This document shows, in pieces, positions 50,812 to 59,745 of a DNA stretch of 64,000 nucleotides. Both the position numbers and the translations under genes were made by a program. The stretch lies in contig OZ251457.1 in the NCBI GenBank assembly GCA_965242565.1, positions 1,984,001 to 2,048,000 of the forward strand, read 5' to 3'. The notes below the pieces were generated by a model. The model was given only the letters and a program-made list of their open reading frames with translations, was not told the origin of the DNA and made no database searches. This stretch comes from CATQGW01 sp965242565 (GTDB lineage Bacteria; Chloroflexota; Dehalococcoidia; Bin125). How positions within the stretch are numbered: position 1 is the first letter of the stretch; every line of letters starts with the position of its first letter.

Positions 50812-51534
50812 CTACCGGCGGCTGCTCCGCGCCGGTGCGCCGCCGGCCGCAGCCAGCTCGGCGTTGTCGGCCAGGGTCAACTTGTAGCCGACGCCGCGCA
50901 GTGTCTCGATCACGAGGTCGCTGCCGGCCAGCTTCTGGCGGACATGGTTGATGTGGACATCGACGGTGCGCGTCTCGCCGCTGAAGGTGTAGCCCCAGAC
51001 GAGGCTGAGCAGCTGCTCGCGGGACATCACCGTGTTGAGATTCTGGGCGAGGGTGAAGAGCAGGTCGAACTCTTTGGTGCGCAGCTTGATCGGCTGACCG
51101 CCGAGTTCGGCTTCGCGCCGCTGGCGGTTGAGAGTGAGACCACCGACGCTGACTTCGACGCCGGAGCGCTGAATGCCGTCGCTGCGGCGCAGGATGGCCT
51201 TGACCCGGGCAACGAGCTCCTTCGGGTTGAAGGGTTTCGTCAGGTAGTCGTCGGCGCCGAGTTCGAGGCCGGCGACTTTGACGGTGTCCTCGCGCCGCAC
51301 GGTGAGCATCAGGATGGGCACATCGGAGTGCTGGCGCAGGCCCTTGGTCACCTCGAAACCGTCGAGCTTGGGCATCATCAGGTCCAGCACGACCAGGTCG
51401 GGCTGGGTGGAGAGGCCTTTTTCGAGCGCTTCGCGTCCGTCGACGGCGAATTCGAGCTCGTAGCCCTCACGGGACAGGTAGAGACGGACCAGTTCGCGGA
51501 TATGCGGCTCGTCGTCTGCGATCAGGATTTTCAT
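50812..51534 (-). CDS. OmpR/PhoB-family response regulator
   Basis: The 240-aa regulator has a receiver domain with ILIADDEPHI (acidic pair), LVVLDLMMPKLDG (phospho-acceptor Asp near residue 51), the switch Thr in LMLTVRRE and the Lys in YLTKPFNPKEL. The C-terminal winged helix has LRTKEFDLLFTLAQN and SGETRTVDVHINHVRQKL, the recognition helix. Its partner kinase follows at 6 bp. ATG 51534 gives the canonical start (MKILIADDE); open reading further upstream is antisense to the acetyltransferase gene. Confidence 0.95.
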   Translation of the reverse strand: MKILIADDEPHIRELVRLYLSREGYELEFAVDGREALEKGLSTQPDLVVLDLMMPKLDGFEVTKGLRQHSDVPILMLTVRREDTVKVAGLELGADDYLTKPFNPKELVARVKAILRRSDGIQRSGVEVSVGGLTLNRQRREAELGGQPIKLRTKEFDLLFTLAQNLNTVMSREQLLSLVWGYTFSGETRTVDVHINHVRQKLAGSDLVIETLRGVGYKLTLADNAELAAAGGAPARSSRR

Positions 51535-51663
51535 CGGCGCCTCGGACCTCGCCGCCAGGCTGATTCCACTATATGCACATTCGGGGCTCTTCGCGCTACC
51601 CCGTTGATATGCTCGCTCTTCCGATGCTTGGTGATGCCCGCTGCGAGCGAGGAGTGCTGCGAA

Positions 51664-52917
51664 ATGGTCCGTCAACTGCCGGCTGGTGTGGAGGTTCGCG
51701 CGGCCAATGCCGAGGAAATGGAAGACTTCCGCTTCGTGGCCAACATCTCGCTGGCCGAGCACGGGATTCCCGAGCGGGATCCGGTGACCTACCTGCGGCC
51801 GGAGTGGACGACCTGCGTATTCGAGCGCGGGCAGCTGGCGACGACATTCGGGGCCTGGCCGTTTTCGATGCGGTTCAACGGAGAGCGCGCGGCGATCGCG
51901 GGAGTGACGGCGGTGGGCACGCTGCCGACCAAGCGGCGGCGCGGCTACCTGCGGGCGGCGATGGAGCATGCGCTGGCCGAGCAGTACGAGCGCGGTCAAT
52001 CGCTGGCCGCGCTCTACGCCTCGCAGGCGGCGATCTACCAGCGCTACGGCTACGCCGTCTGCTCGACGCGGTGCAGCTACGAGATCGACCCGCTGGACCT
52101 CCACTTCTTCAACTGTCCCGAACCGACCGGCGAGCTGACGGTGGCCAACGCCGGCGATCTGCCCGACAACGCGCAGGTGATCCGCGATCTCTACCGCGAG
52201 TTCGTGGAGCCGCGCAATGGGCAGATTCACCGCGGGCTGGAGTCCTGGGAGGCGGAGGCGCTGGCGGAGCCGGGCGACATTCACGAGGGACCGCTGCGCT
52301 GTCTGCTCTACGAGGAAGAGGGGCGAACGCTGGGCTACATGCTCTACACGAGCTACGAGCACCGCGCGTACAATGTGCTGACCGGCGGACAGCGGGACCA
52401 CCACACGCAGGTGCGGGAGTACGGCTGGCTGACGCCGGCGGCCTACGTGGCGATGTGGCGCTACATCGCGGCGCACGATCTGGTCTGGCGGGTGATCGTC
52501 AACGACGCGCCGGAAGACGATCCGCTGGTGCATCTGACGCGCGATCCGCGCACGCTGCGGCGGAAGACGATGGACGGCATTCTGGTGCGGGTGGTGGATC
52601 TGCCCCGGGCGCTGGGCATCCGCCCCTACGCCGCGGAGGGGGCGATCACGTTCCGCGTGCGGGATGAGTTGTGCGAGTGGAACACGGGAACCTGGCGGCT
52701 GGAGGCGGGGCCGGAGGGGTCCGATATTCGGCAGGCCGATGAAGAAGCGGAGCTGAGCATGGATGTGCATTCGCTGGCGCAGCTGGTCACAGGCCACCTC
52801 CCGGCGAGCTACCTGGCGCGCCTGGGCCGCATCGAGGCGTCGGATCACGCGGCCCTGCAACGGGCAAACGCGATATTCGCGACGGAATACCGGATGCACT
52901 CAATGAATCACTTCTAG
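51664..52917 (+). CDS. Eis-like GNAT acetyltransferase with sterol-carrier domain
   Basis: The 417-aa protein has the Eis layout: an N-terminal GNAT domain (acetyl-CoA loop in VGTLPTKRRRGYLRAAMEHA near 81-100), a second GNAT-like domain, and a C-terminal SCP2-like region (about 300-410). Eis proteins acetylate amines, including lysines of proteins or amino groups of small molecules. YQRYGYAVCST and the C-terminal stretch ending in Phe (MHSMNHF, whose carboxyl end acts as a base in the Mycobacterium enzyme) fit. ATG 51664 has AGGAG 9 bases upstream; ATG 51634 is an alternative. It is divergent from the response regulator gene. Confidence 0.88.
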   Translation: MVRQLPAGVEVRAANAEEMEDFRFVANISLAEHGIPERDPVTYLRPEWTTCVFERGQLATTFGAWPFSMRFNGERAAIAGVTAVGTLPTKRRRGYLRAAMEHALAEQYERGQSLAALYASQAAIYQRYGYAVCSTRCSYEIDPLDLHFFNCPEPTGELTVANAGDLPDNAQVIRDLYREFVEPRNGQIHRGLESWEAEALAEPGDIHEGPLRCLLYEEEGRTLGYMLYTSYEHRAYNVLTGGQRDHHTQVREYGWLTPAAYVAMWRYIAAHDLVWRVIVNDAPEDDPLVHLTRDPRTLRRKTMDGILVRVVDLPRALGIRPYAAEGAITFRVRDELCEWNTGTWRLEAGPEGSDIRQADEEAELSMDVHSLAQLVTGHLPASYLARLGRIEASDHAALQRANAIFATEYRMHSMNHF

Positions 52918-52968
52918 GGGCCCTCACACTCCCGCCATCCTCTCTCCGCCATACCCGCCCCCCAGGAT

Positions 52969-53075
52969 CCGTCATACCCGCGCTTGCCGCGGGTATCTCG
53001 CCGCGCCCAGCACCCCCTCGCCCCACTCAAAAGCTCCGTCGCCCCAGACTTGATCTGGGGCCCAAACCCAACCCT
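52969..53075. repeat. Hairpin repeats, types A and B, in convergent gap
   Basis: Between the acetyltransferase and the DUF2332 gene, a type A hairpin (ATACCCGCG-CTTGC-CGCGGGTAT, 52974-52996) is followed by a type B copy (53038-53075), in the same order and orientation and with a similar spacer as at 14708-14812. The A-B pair is therefore a composite unit. The rest of the 215-bp gap shows no gene. Confidence 0.82.
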
Positions 53076-53132
53076 CTTCGCAGCACCAGCGGTACGAGTA
53101 CCCGCCAACAACCGCCGTATGGATTCCCCAGA

Positions 53133-54221
53133 TCAAGGCGGCGCCGCCGGAGAGGCAGGCGCGGCCCACTCCATCCACCAGCCGTGCGGAGATGCATTCG
53201 CCAACATTTGGCGGATCGCGTCGCCGTGGGCGTAGCGGGTGAGGCTGAGCTGCGGCTCGCGGCCTTCGAGGGTGAGCAGCCAGATGGGGCGGTGCTGCGC
53301 CGCTTCGCGGAGCGTCTGTTGGATTTGGGCGATGCGCCCGCGGCCGAATTGGTAGAGCGCGACGGTGGCGTAGACGACCAGCGCGCTGTCGGGCGGGGCG
53401 GCGCGGATCAGCTCGTGGAGCAGCTCCGCGCCGTCGCCGCGGTGCAGTTCGACCGGGGAGGCGTCGAGTTCGGCGGCGGCGGCGATCAGGCGGGCGTGGC
53501 GCTCGATGTGCTCGGGCCAGATCAGGGCTTGCAGCCAGCGCAGCTGCTCGGCGTCGCGCAGATTGATCGGGTTGAGGTCGACGCCGACGCGGCTGGCGAC
53601 GGGGATGTCGTCGAGCAGGTCGGGGAAGACGCCCGGTCCGCGCAGGTCGGATTCGAGCTGGACGGCGGCGGTCGGCGAGCCCCAGCGGCGCTCTTCTGCG
53701 CCGGCGCGCAGGTAGCAGTATCCGTAGCGGTCGAAGTTGAGGTTGACGCCGCCGCTTGCGCCCAGGTCGATCAGCGCGAGCGGGGCGTCGGCTTCCGTGG
53801 CGATGATCGAGAAGGCGGGCAACAGGCAGGCGCAGCGGCGCACGACGTTGGTCTGGGTGCTGCGCGTGCGGACGAGGTTGAGGACGGCCTCGCGGTGCGT
53901 GAGCACGAAGTCGCGGAAGAGCGGAAAAGCCGGCGTCTGCGGGCGTTCCGCGCCGCTGACGATCGGGTAGTGCGCCGCGAGTGGGTGGTCGACGCCGCTG
54001 AGCAGCAGGTATTGGACGGCGGCGAAGAAGACATTGGGGGCGGGCTGGCCCTTGCGCTTTTGGGCGGCGACGGCGAGCAGGTCGTCGTCGAGCGAGACGC
54101 CGTAGGAGAGCTCGGCGTACATGGGCGAGTCGAGGCCCGGCGCTTCGTCGCGCCCGAAGATGTGGAAGACGGTGCGGTAATGCTCGACGCGCTGCGGATC
54201 GATCAGGTCCGCCTGCGGCAT
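53133..54221 (-). CDS. DUF2332 family protein
   Basis: The 362-aa cytoplasmic protein is full length for DUF2332. Characteristic stretches are ELSYGVSLDDDLLAVAAQ, LIDLGASGGVNLNFDRYGY near residue 148 (a methyltransferase-like glycine loop), GVDLNPINLRDAEQLRWL near 213, WPEHIERHARLIAAA, and GDGAELLHELIRAAPPD. The fold is predicted to be methyltransferase-like but the reaction is unknown. It starts 9 bp after the hydrolase gene on the same strand, so the two form a likely transcript. Confidence 0.88.
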   Translation of the reverse strand: MPQADLIDPQRVEHYRTVFHIFGRDEAPGLDSPMYAELSYGVSLDDDLLAVAAQKRKGQPAPNVFFAAVQYLLLSGVDHPLAAHYPIVSGAERPQTPAFPLFRDFVLTHREAVLNLVRTRSTQTNVVRRCACLLPAFSIIATEADAPLALIDLGASGGVNLNFDRYGYCYLRAGAEERRWGSPTAAVQLESDLRGPGVFPDLLDDIPVASRVGVDLNPINLRDAEQLRWLQALIWPEHIERHARLIAAAAELDASPVELHRGDGAELLHELIRAAPPDSALVVYATVALYQFGRGRIAQIQQTLREAAQHRPIWLLTLEGREPQLSLTRYAHGDAIRQMLANASPHGWWMEWAAPASPAAPP

Positions 54222-54230
54222 TTGGCGGCG

Positions 54231-55019
54231 TCAGCCGGCAATGAAGGCGGTGACCTTCTGCAACAGCGCTTCCGGCTCTTCGACCTGCGGCATGTGGCCG
54301 GAGGCGGAGAAGAGCGCGACTTCGCTGTTGGCGATCGCCTTGTTGAAGTCCTGGGCGTACTGCGGGGGGACGAGGCCGTCGGATTCGCCCCAGCAGATCA
54401 GGGTGGGGGAGGAGATGCGGTGGATGCGCTCGCTGAGGCGCTTGTCGGGGATCGGCCAGAGGAAGCGTGCGGCGGTCTGGAGGTTCTTGGCGCGCTCGAC
54501 GGTGACGGTGCGCAGCTCGTCGGGGTCTTCGGGCGGCGGCGCGGTCATCATCTTCGCGCCGGGGTGCTCCTGGTCGTGGAAGAGCGCGTCGACCAGCTCG
54601 TTGGGCATCATGGCGAAGAAGTCGACCACCGGGTAGTCGTCGTTCCAGAGGCCGACGGGGGCGATCAGGATCAGTTTGGAGACGCGCTGCGGGCGCATCG
54701 CGGCGACCTCGGAGGCGAACCAGCCGCCCATCGAGTGGCCCATCACGATCACGTCGCCGTCGACGCCCATCGCGTCGAGGAAGTCCCAGTAGAAGCCGAA
54801 GACGTCGTGGTGGTCCATCAGCCATTCGATGCCGGTGGAGCCGCCGGTGCCGGGGATGCGCGGGGCGATCACGTGGTAGCGCTGCGAGAGCTGTTCGAGG
54901 AAGGGGTCCCAGATCAGGCCGCCGGCGCCGTGGATGAAGAGCAGGTCGGGGCCGGAGCCGGCTTCGAGCACTTCGACGTTGAAGCGGCCGTTGACGACCG
55001 AAACGGTTTTCTCTTCCAT
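54231..55019 (-). CDS. Alpha/beta hydrolase
   Basis: The 262-aa enzyme has the alpha/beta hydrolase pattern: oxyanion segment LLFIHGAGGLIWDP near 27, nucleophile elbow IVMGHSMGGWFASE near 94 (Ser in GHSMGG), acid Asp in ICWGESDGLVPPQY near 208, and final His in SASGHMPQVEEPE near 240. Substrates could be esters, C-C or C-X bonds. It is first in a two-gene transcript with DUF2332. The 281-bp divergent gap upstream contains repeats and probably both promoters. Confidence 0.9.
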   Translation of the reverse strand: MEEKTVSVVNGRFNVEVLEAGSGPDLLFIHGAGGLIWDPFLEQLSQRYHVIAPRIPGTGGSTGIEWLMDHHDVFGFYWDFLDAMGVDGDVIVMGHSMGGWFASEVAAMRPQRVSKLILIAPVGLWNDDYPVVDFFAMMPNELVDALFHDQEHPGAKMMTAPPPEDPDELRTVTVERAKNLQTAARFLWPIPDKRLSERIHRISSPTLICWGESDGLVPPQYAQDFNKAIANSEVALFSASGHMPQVEEPEALLQKVTAFIAG

Positions 55020-55154
55020 GGGGGCTCCCTCGCGCTCTCAGCGGTGCGGATTTCGGTACGCAGCCAGTCTCCGCGCGGCGCGGGCGGCTACGTGCGCAGG
55101 CTATGAGCGCGCTTGATCGGTGTCAACGCGGCCCCCCTCTCAATCTCCCCCCAC

Positions 55155-55272
55155 GATGGGGGGAGAGGTCGGAAGGCCCCGCGACGGGGGGAGAGGTCGG
55201 AAGGCCGCGACGGGAGAGGTGGGTGGGGTTCCGCCGATCGCTTCCGTCATTCCCGCCTTGCGCGGGAATCCA
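55155..55272. repeat. Short direct repeat and type C hairpin in divergent gap
   Basis: In the gap between the hydrolase and phosphomutase starts, the words GGGGGAGAGGTCGGAAGGCC and a second GGGGGAGAGGTCGGAAGGCC occur about 28-30 bp apart, with a third partial copy (GGGAGAGGT). A CCCCCCAC-GAT-GGGGGG arm precedes them. A type C variant (ATTCCCGC-CTTGC-GCGGGAAT, 55248-55269) follows. This is the only divergent gap with such a hairpin. Nothing else is seen in its 281 bp. Confidence 0.7.
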
Positions 55273-55300
55273 TCCGGCGGCGGTCTCATAGAGTGGTGGA

Positions 55301-56725
55301 ATGAGTGGGATGCTGCCGGCGCGGACGGTTCGGGCGTACGACATTCGGGGGCTTGCGCCGGAGGAGATCGGGGTTGGCCAGGCAGGGCAGGTGGGGCGGG
55401 GCTTCGCGGGATGGCTGCTGGCGCGCGGGGCGTCGTCGGTTGCGGTGGGGCGCGACGCGCGGCCTACCTCGGCGACGCTGTACGAGGCGGCGATTGAGGC
55501 GCTGAGGGGGGCGGGGATTGAGACGACGGCGTTGGGGCTCTGCCCGACGCCAGTGGTGGGCTGGGCGGTGGACCGGCTGGGGCTGGGCGGCGGGCTGATC
55601 GTGACGGCGAGCCACAATCCGCCGGAGTACAACGGGTTCAAGCTGCTGGGCGCGGAGGCGGTTCCGCTGCTCTCGGAGGAGATCGCGGCGGTCTCGCGCG
55701 GCGGTCCCGTTACCTCATTCAGGCAAGCGGCGCGGCATGACCGCGATATCGCACCCGACTATCTGGCGATGCTGGCGGAGCGATTTCCGCGCACCGGTCT
55801 GCGGGTGGCGGTGGATCCGGGCAACGGGGTGGTGAGCCGCACGGGGCCGGCGGCGCTGGCGGCCGTTGCGACCGGCGTACACGCCATTCATCACACGGTG
55901 ATGGCGCGGGGGCCGCACATCGCGGATCCGCAGGAGCCCTCGACGATGGTCGATCTGGCCAACGCGGTGACCACGCTGGGGCTGGATTTGGGGATCGCCT
56001 GGGACGCCGACGGCGATCGGATCGGCGTGGTCGATCACCTGGGCCGCCGCTATGAGGCGGACTGGCTGGCGGCGCTGCTGGCGCGTCCGCTGCTGGCGCG
56101 GCGGGCGGGCGCGGCGGTGCTGCTCGACGCCAAGGCGTCGCGCAGCGCGGTGGAGGATGTGGCGGCGCACGGCGGCGATGCGCGGATCGCGCCGACGGGC
56201 TATCCGCTCTTTCGGCGGCGGATGCGGGCGGAGGGGATCGCGTTCGGGGGCGAGACGAGCGGGCACATCATGTTCGGGCCGGAGTATCTGGGCGGGGAGC
56301 GTTACCCGTGGCTGGACGACGGGGTGTACGCGGCGTGCGCGCTGCTTGCGCGGCTTGGCGAGAGCGGGCGCTCGCTGGCGGAGGAGGCGTCGTCGATTCG
56401 GGTGCGCCCGGCCTCACCGGAGCTGCGGCTGCCCTGCCCGGATGGGGAGAAGGCGAAGGTCGCGGCGGCGATCGGCGACTATCACGCGGGGCGGTTCGCG
56501 GTGGACCGGAGCGACGGGGCGCGGATCGATTACGGCGACGGCTGGGCGCACGCGCGCGCGTCGAATACGGCGCCGGTGCTGAGCCTGCGCTTCGAGGCGG
56601 ACACGGAGGCGGCGTACGAGCGGATTCAGGCGGAGTTGCTGGGGGCGCTGAAGGGGCAGGCGAACGTGCGGGAGCGCGAGCAGATTGCGGCGGCGGCGCT
56701 GATGGGACCTCAGCCGCCCGCCTGA
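55301..56725 (+). CDS. Phosphomannomutase/phosphoglucomutase family protein
   Basis: The 474-aa enzyme of the alpha-D-phosphohexomutase family interconverts hexose 1- and 6-phosphates. It shows the phospho-Ser loop TASHNPPEYNGFK near residue 106, the metal loop DADGDRIGVVD near 232, the sugar-recognition loop GGETSGHIMFG near 318, and the phosphate-binding RASNTAPVLSLRFEA near 425. All four are intact, so activity is expected. Whether glucose, mannose or glucosamine phosphate is favoured cannot be read. A second mutase of different detail lies 0.9 kb downstream. The start could be ATG 55301 or 55310. Its 3' end overlaps the convergent hypothetical gene by 16 bp. Confidence 0.92.
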   Translation: MSGMLPARTVRAYDIRGLAPEEIGVGQAGQVGRGFAGWLLARGASSVAVGRDARPTSATLYEAAIEALRGAGIETTALGLCPTPVVGWAVDRLGLGGGLIVTASHNPPEYNGFKLLGAEAVPLLSEEIAAVSRGGPVTSFRQAARHDRDIAPDYLAMLAERFPRTGLRVAVDPGNGVVSRTGPAALAAVATGVHAIHHTVMARGPHIADPQEPSTMVDLANAVTTLGLDLGIAWDADGDRIGVVDHLGRRYEADWLAALLARPLLARRAGAAVLLDAKASRSAVEDVAAHGGDARIAPTGYPLFRRRMRAEGIAFGGETSGHIMFGPEYLGGERYPWLDDGVYAACALLARLGESGRSLAEEASSIRVRPASPELRLPCPDGEKAKVAAAIGDYHAGRFAVDRSDGARIDYGDGWAHARASNTAPVLSLRFEADTEAAYERIQAELLGALKGQANVREREQIAAAALMGPQPPA

Positions 56726-57567
56726 TCCTCCGTCGGTTGTCCGGCTTGTTCGGCTGCCTGCTCGGCCCGCTGCTGCGCCTCGCGCTCCGCGCGGAGCCGC
56801 TCGCGGCGCTCGATCAGCGGCGCGGGGCGGCTCTGGCTGATCATCAGCACGCGCATCCGGCTGGCGAGCGGTCGCAGGTCCTGAGGAACTGCGCCGCCGA
56901 CGAGCAGCACGGCTCTGATGTAGCGGCGGCACGGGTCCAGCTCGTCTTCAACGCGGAGCAGGGCGCGGAGCTTGACCAGGGTGAAGATCGCGCGGCGCAG
57001 CTCGTGCTCTTCCGCGCCGTCGGGGCGGACCTCGATGATGGTGGCTTCGTGGCGGTTGAGGAAAGCGACATCGCACTCGTCGCCGGAGGGGAACCAGCGC
57101 TCGGTGATCGGCTCGGAGCCGCGGTCTGCGCCGACGCGCTCAGGGTGCGCGGCGGCCCACTCCTTGAGCCAGCGGTGAGCGTCGCTCTCCGGGGTGCCGG
57201 CGCGCGCCTTGGTGGGCGGCAGACCGAAGCTGTAGATGCCGACCTGCACCCAGTCGTAGCGGCTGATCGCGGCGATGGTCTCGGCATCGGGCGCGTTGAG
57301 CAGGTCGGCGAGACGCGGAGCGTCGGGCCAGCCGGCGGCAATCCGGGCCTGCATCCGCTCAGCGAGATCGGACAGCTCGTCCAGCTCGACCTCGATGCGG
57401 GCGGCTGCAGCTGCGGGATCGGCGGCCTCGCCCTTGCGCGCGGACTTGCCGAGCAGGCGGAACAGCGTGCGCTGCGAATCGAACGGATCGCGGGCCGTGG
57501 GTTTGGGCGTATCGAGCATGGCGGCAGCGCTGGCGGTGGTATTGGCGGCGGTGACGGCGTCGGGCAT
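56710..57567 (-). CDS. Hypothetical protein between two phosphohexomutases
   Basis: The 285-aa protein has no signal or membrane segment. A core at about residues 140-210 (FPSGDECDVAFLNRHEATII then EVRPDGA) has Asp and Glu spaced roughly as in PD-(D/E)xK nucleases, with Arg where Lys would be expected, so a nuclease-like fold is possible but not shown. It begins with a helical part (DELSDLAERMQARIAAGW) and ends in a long charged helix (EREAQQRAEQAAEQ) likely to form a coiled coil. The second ATG (57567) is chosen because GGGAGG lies 6 bases before it. It is convergent with the first mutase and divergent from the second (44 bp). Confidence 0.7.
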   Translation of the reverse strand: MPDAVTAANTTASAAAMLDTPKPTARDPFDSQRTLFRLLGKSARKGEAADPAAAAARIEVELDELSDLAERMQARIAAGWPDAPRLADLLNAPDAETIAAISRYDWVQVGIYSFGLPPTKARAGTPESDAHRWLKEWAAAHPERVGADRGSEPITERWFPSGDECDVAFLNRHEATIIEVRPDGAEEHELRRAIFTLVKLRALLRVEDELDPCRRYIRAVLLVGGAVPQDLRPLASRMRVLMISQSRPAPLIERRERLRAEREAQQRAEQAAEQAGQPTEDQAGG

Positions 57568-57611
57568 GGCGGGCCTCCCGCCCATAGGCTAGACGGGCGG
57601 GAGCTGCGGCG

Positions 57612-59039
57612 ATGCGGGTACCCAGGGAGATCTTTCGGGCCTACGACATTCGCGGGCGGGCGCTGGGAGCGGGCGCGCCGCTGACGCCGACGCTGGCGGA
57701 GGCGATTGGGCGCGCGTTTGCGGCGATGCTCCTGCGGGACGCGGCGTCGGCGCGCTGCGCGGCGGGCGGCGACCAGCGCTCGAGCACGCCGGCGCTGAAG
57801 GCGGCGCTGATCGCAGGGCTGCGGCAAGGCGGGGTGGATGTCGTGGATATAGGCCTCGCGCCGTCGCCGCTGGTCTACTGGGCCGGCGCGGCGCGCGGCG
57901 CGGCAGCCGCGGTGGTCACGGCCTCGCACAACCCGCCGCAACAGAACGGCGTGAAGCTGGTTTGGCCCTCAACACTGCCGCTGCGTCCGGAGGAGATTCA
58001 GGAGCTGGCGAGTTTGATCGAGGCGGAGCAATTGCCGACGGGGCGGGGCGCGCTCGCTAACTGGGATCCGCTGCCGGCCTACCTGGACAATCTGGCGCGG
58101 GACGGCGAGCGGCTTGAGGGGCTGCGCATCGCGGCGGATCCGGGCAACGGGGCAGCGTCGCTGACGGGTCCTGCCGCGCTAGCGGCGCTGGGCGCGCGGG
58201 TGGAGACGATCCACGGAGAACTGCGGGCTGAGCCGTCGCATCCCGCGGACCCGCAGCAGGCCGCGAATATGGCGGAGCTATGCGCGGCGGTGCGCGACGG
58301 AGACGCGGAACTCGGCTTCGCATGGGACGGAGACGGAGATCGGCTGGGGGTAGTGGACCGCCGCGGGCGGCGCGCGGATCCGGATCGGGTGATGGCGCTG
58401 CTGGCGCGGGAGCATCTGGCGCGGCGTCCGGGAGCGCCAATTCATGTCGACGTGAAAACATCGCAGGCGGTGATCGAGGACATCCGCGCGCACGGCGGCG
58501 AACCGATCATGGGGCCGGTGGGCCACTCACTGGCCAAACACGCGATGCAGGCGCAGGGAATCGATTTCGGCGGCGAGCCGAGCTGCCACTACTACACGAG
58601 AGTGGGGTCGCCGGCGCACATCACGGACGACGCGGTGCGGGCGGCGCTTCGGATCGCGCAACTCTGCGCGCGCGGGCTGTCCGGCGAGACGGCCACGCTG
58701 GAGGAGCAGCTGGATGAAATTCCGGCCTGGCGGGCGTCGCCGGAGGTGCAACTGCCATGTGCAGACGAGCAAAAGTTCGCAGTCGCGGCGCAGGTTGCCG
58801 AGGCGCTGGGGCGCCGACGGCGGATTGTCACGATCGACGGGGCGCGGGCGGATTACTCCGCGACCGAGCCGGGCGCCTGGGCGCTGGTCCGGGCGTCAAA
58901 CACGAATCCGGTGCTGACGGTGCGTTTCGAAGCGCGCACCGAGGCGGGGTTCAAAGCGGTGCGCGCGGATCTGTGCGGCGTGCTCGCCGAGGCAGGGCTG
59001 GATGTAAGGACCCTCGAGAGGGTGGAGGTCGGGGGATAA
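57612..59039 (+). CDS. Phosphohexomutase family protein, divergent paralogue
   Basis: The 475-aa protein keeps the family plan: EIFRAYDIRGRALG at the start, TASHNPPQQNGVKLV near 105 with the phospho-Ser, DGDGDRLGVVDRRG near 238 and RASNTNPVLTVRFEA near 427. Two places differ from the upstream paralogue: GGDQRSSTPALK replaces GRDxRxSS-like sequence, and the sugar-recognition loop reads GGEPSCHYYTRV, with Pro and Cys instead of GETSGH. The substrate choice may therefore be altered. GGGAG lies upstream of the ATG. Arrangement of two mutases around one unknown gene suggests use in polysaccharide or glycan supply. Confidence 0.9.
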   Translation: MRVPREIFRAYDIRGRALGAGAPLTPTLAEAIGRAFAAMLLRDAASARCAAGGDQRSSTPALKAALIAGLRQGGVDVVDIGLAPSPLVYWAGAARGAAAAVVTASHNPPQQNGVKLVWPSTLPLRPEEIQELASLIEAEQLPTGRGALANWDPLPAYLDNLARDGERLEGLRIAADPGNGAASLTGPAALAALGARVETIHGELRAEPSHPADPQQAANMAELCAAVRDGDAELGFAWDGDGDRLGVVDRRGRRADPDRVMALLAREHLARRPGAPIHVDVKTSQAVIEDIRAHGGEPIMGPVGHSLAKHAMQAQGIDFGGEPSCHYYTRVGSPAHITDDAVRAALRIAQLCARGLSGETATLEEQLDEIPAWRASPEVQLPCADEQKFAVAAQVAEALGRRRRIVTIDGARADYSATEPGAWALVRASNTNPVLTVRFEARTEAGFKAVRADLCGVLAEAGLDVRTLERVEVGG

Positions 59040-59151
59040 GAAGCGAGCGGGGGCAAAATCGGGTGGGCGCGTGTTCACACTTCCCTCATTCCCACCCTCT
59101 CGTTCCAGCCATTCCCGCCGCCCTTTCCTCGTCATTCCCGCTCCCCGTCCC

Positions 59152-59180
59152 CCGTCATTCCCGCCCCCGAGCGGGAATCT
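59152..59180. repeat. Hairpin repeat, type C
   Basis: CGTCATTCCCGC-CCCCGA-GCGGGAAT is an 8-bp stem or longer, preceded by partial arms (GTCATTCCCGCTCCCC and ATTCCCGCC). It stands in the 706-bp convergent gap after the second mutase. The part from 59040 to 59275 has no gene. Confidence 0.8.
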
Positions 59181-59310
59181 GCCCCGAGCCGCCTCCGATA
59201 CCGCGCCTCGCTGCGCCCTATCCCGCCCACGCCGTGATACCATCGCTCATCCACAACAGAACAAAAGAACTGCCATGCCTGCTTCCACCCACCTCACCGC
59301 AACAGCACAC

Positions 59311-59713
59311 CCTGACCAAACCCGACCAAACCTGAACAACCCTGACCACCCAGAACCGCCCCGACCAGATAAGGCACAGGCCGCAACCCACCCCGAACAC
59401 CCTGAACACCACCGAACAAACCCGAACAACCCTGACCGCCCAAAATCACCCCGACCAGATAAGGCACAGGCCGCAACCCACCCCGAACACCCTGAACACC
59501 ACCGAACAAACCCGAACAACCCTGACCACCCAGAACCGCCCCGACCAGATAGAGCACAGGCCGTGACCCACCCCGAACACCCTGAACACCACCGAACAAA
59601 CCCGAACAACCCTGACCACCCAGAACCGCCCCGACCAGATAAGGCACAGGCCGCAACCCACCCCGAACACCCTGACCACCACCGAACAAACCCGAACAAC
59701 CCTGAACAACATG
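59311..59713. repeat. Tandem array of four 90-bp units
   Basis: Four exact-length 90-bp units run 59341-59430, 59431-59520, 59521-59610 and 59611-59700, with partial copies at both ends. Units differ by a few substitutions and no indels. The plus strand is A/C-rich with very little T. Inside each unit the core GA(A/C)C recurs at about unit positions 4, 13, 23, 55, 64, 74 and 84, i.e. about every 10 bp. Because 90 is a multiple of three, every frame through it stays open; the plus frame from ATG 59275 gives a 30-residue repeat rich in His, Pro and Asn but then runs antisense through the next gene, so I do not call it a protein. Confidence 0.93.
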
Positions 59714-59745
59714 GCTGGCGACAGGCCGACTGGTGTGAACAGGCG

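Noticed and set aside
49159..51663. A very long + strand open frame running into the acetyltransferase
   Set aside because: It is antisense to the lipoprotein, histidine kinase and response regulator genes; only the part after ATG 51664 with its AGGAG site has Eis-family sequence.
59341..59700. 90-bp repeat array as a CRISPR
   Set aside because: The units are contiguous with no unique spacers, are far longer than CRISPR repeats, and no cas gene is near.
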